A stretch of DNA of 7,666 nt. Source: Actinomycetota bacterium. Its GTDB lineage: Bacteria > Actinomycetota > UBA4738. The DNA is taken from NCBI GenBank assembly GCA_005885025.1, contig VAYC01000200.1, positions 1 through 7,666 of the forward strand, read 5' to 3'. The first letter of the stretch is position 1. Each line of letters opens with the position of its first letter. A program made the position numbers and the translations under genes. This document shows, piece after piece, positions 7,127-7,666 of the stretch. A model generated the notes under the pieces. The model ran no database searches. It saw nothing but the letters and a program-made list of their open reading frames with translations, and was not told where the DNA came from.

Positions 7127-7666
7127 GTGACGCCAAACGCAGGGCTCGGGATCACGGGCCGGGGAGGCCATTCGGCCTTCTATCGGCTGGGGTCTTTCGC
7201 GGTCCGCCGCCGGTGGATGGTGCTGGCGGTCTGGGTGCTGATATTCCTCGCGGTGAGCCCGCTGCTCGGCAAGCTGAACGCTCGCCTCTCTCAAGGTGGG
7301 TTCGAAGTGCCCGGGTCGCAGTCGGATCAAGTTCGGCGGGCCATCGAGACCGAGTTCAGGGGACAGTTCGAATTCACGGATCTCCTGGTCCTGCATTCGG
7401 ACTCGTTGACCGCGCAGGACGGGCAGTTTCGCGAGGCGTTCGACGCCGTCCGCGCGGCGCTGATGAAGGCGCCCGGCGTGGCGGCGGTGAGCGACCCCTA
7501 CGCATCGCCGGAACGTTCGATCTCGAGCGACGGGCACACGCTGACCGCGATGGTGGGGCTGAGCGACACTCAGAACGAGGCGCTGCGACACGCCGACGCT
7601 CTGAACGAGTCCGTGGCCCAGGCATCTCGAGGCCAGCCCGTCCAGGCCCTGCTGACCGGGGACGCC
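7127..7666 (+). CDS. MMPL/RND-family transporter, N-terminal fragment (cut by window edge)
   Basis: The first 180 codons of a membrane transporter are present and the frame is open at the right edge. After a short Gly-rich N-terminus, FYRLGSFAVRRRW (18-30) leads into the first membrane helix (about 30-48), ending SPLLGKL. This is the standard opening of actinobacterial MMPL proteins. The following extracytoplasmic stretch has LSQGGFEVPGSQSDQ (54-68), then a strand TDLLVLHS (84-91), and an AMKAPGV-like porter-domain pattern, LMKAPGVAAVSDP (112-124). Full-length members usually have about 700-800 residues and 11-12 helices and use the proton gradient to export lipids, siderophores or drugs. The GTG start is 34 bases after the kinase stop, so the gene probably shares the upstream transcript. 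The substrate is unknown. Assignment to the MMPL superfamily is firm from the N-terminus alone, but the subfamily is not. Confidence 0.88.
   Translation, partial: MTPNAGLGITGRGGHSAFYRLGSFAVRRRWMVLAVWVLIFLAVSPLLGKLNARLSQGGFEVPGSQSDQVRRAIETEFRGQFEFTDLLVLHSDSLTAQDGQFREAFDAVRAALMKAPGVAAVSDPYASPERSISSDGHTLTAMVGLSDTQNEALRHADALNESVAQASRGQPVQALLTGDA

Noticed and set aside
7122..7130. ATG at 7122 as the MMPL start
   Set aside because: It is followed by AAG and TGA, so it encodes only two residues; the overlapping GTG at 7127 opens the true frame.

Overview
The window is high-GC DNA with GTG and TTG starts, dense gene packing and actinobacterial-style proteins: a NarL/DesK-type histidine kinase with a multi-pass membrane N-terminus, an MMPL transporter and a MacB/FtsX-type ABC exporter. 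This suggests Actinomycetota or another high-GC soil lineage. Composition and family resemblance are the only evidence, so no genus can be named. No RNA genes, mobile elements or CRISPR arrays are visible.

Layout. Positions 1-1758, minus strand, form one open frame running off the left edge. It encodes a universal stress protein (USP) domain fused to an ABC1/UbiB/AarF-type atypical kinase. A 211-bp divergent intergenic region follows (1759-1969). Then come four plus-strand genes: an ABC ATPase (1970-2731), an 808-residue FtsX-type permease (2733-5159), a membrane-bound GAF-containing histidine kinase (5161-7092), and the first 180 codons of an MMPL/RND-type transporter (7127 to the right edge).

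The ATPase, permease and kinase genes are each separated by a single base, with the same TGAcATG junction both times. They are almost certainly one operon with coupled translation. The MMPL gene follows 34 bases later with its own good ribosome binding site and probably belongs to the same transcript. No response regulator is present in the window; it may lie beyond the right edge.

Inferred biology: the ATPase and permease form an ABC exporter or mechanotransmission-type complex in the cytoplasmic membrane. The kinase may sense envelope or lipid state and control this exporter and the MMPL transporter. The divergent USP-kinase fusion combines two nucleotide-binding modules, one of stress type and one of lipid/quinone-associated kinase type. 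It is the most unusual object in the window.
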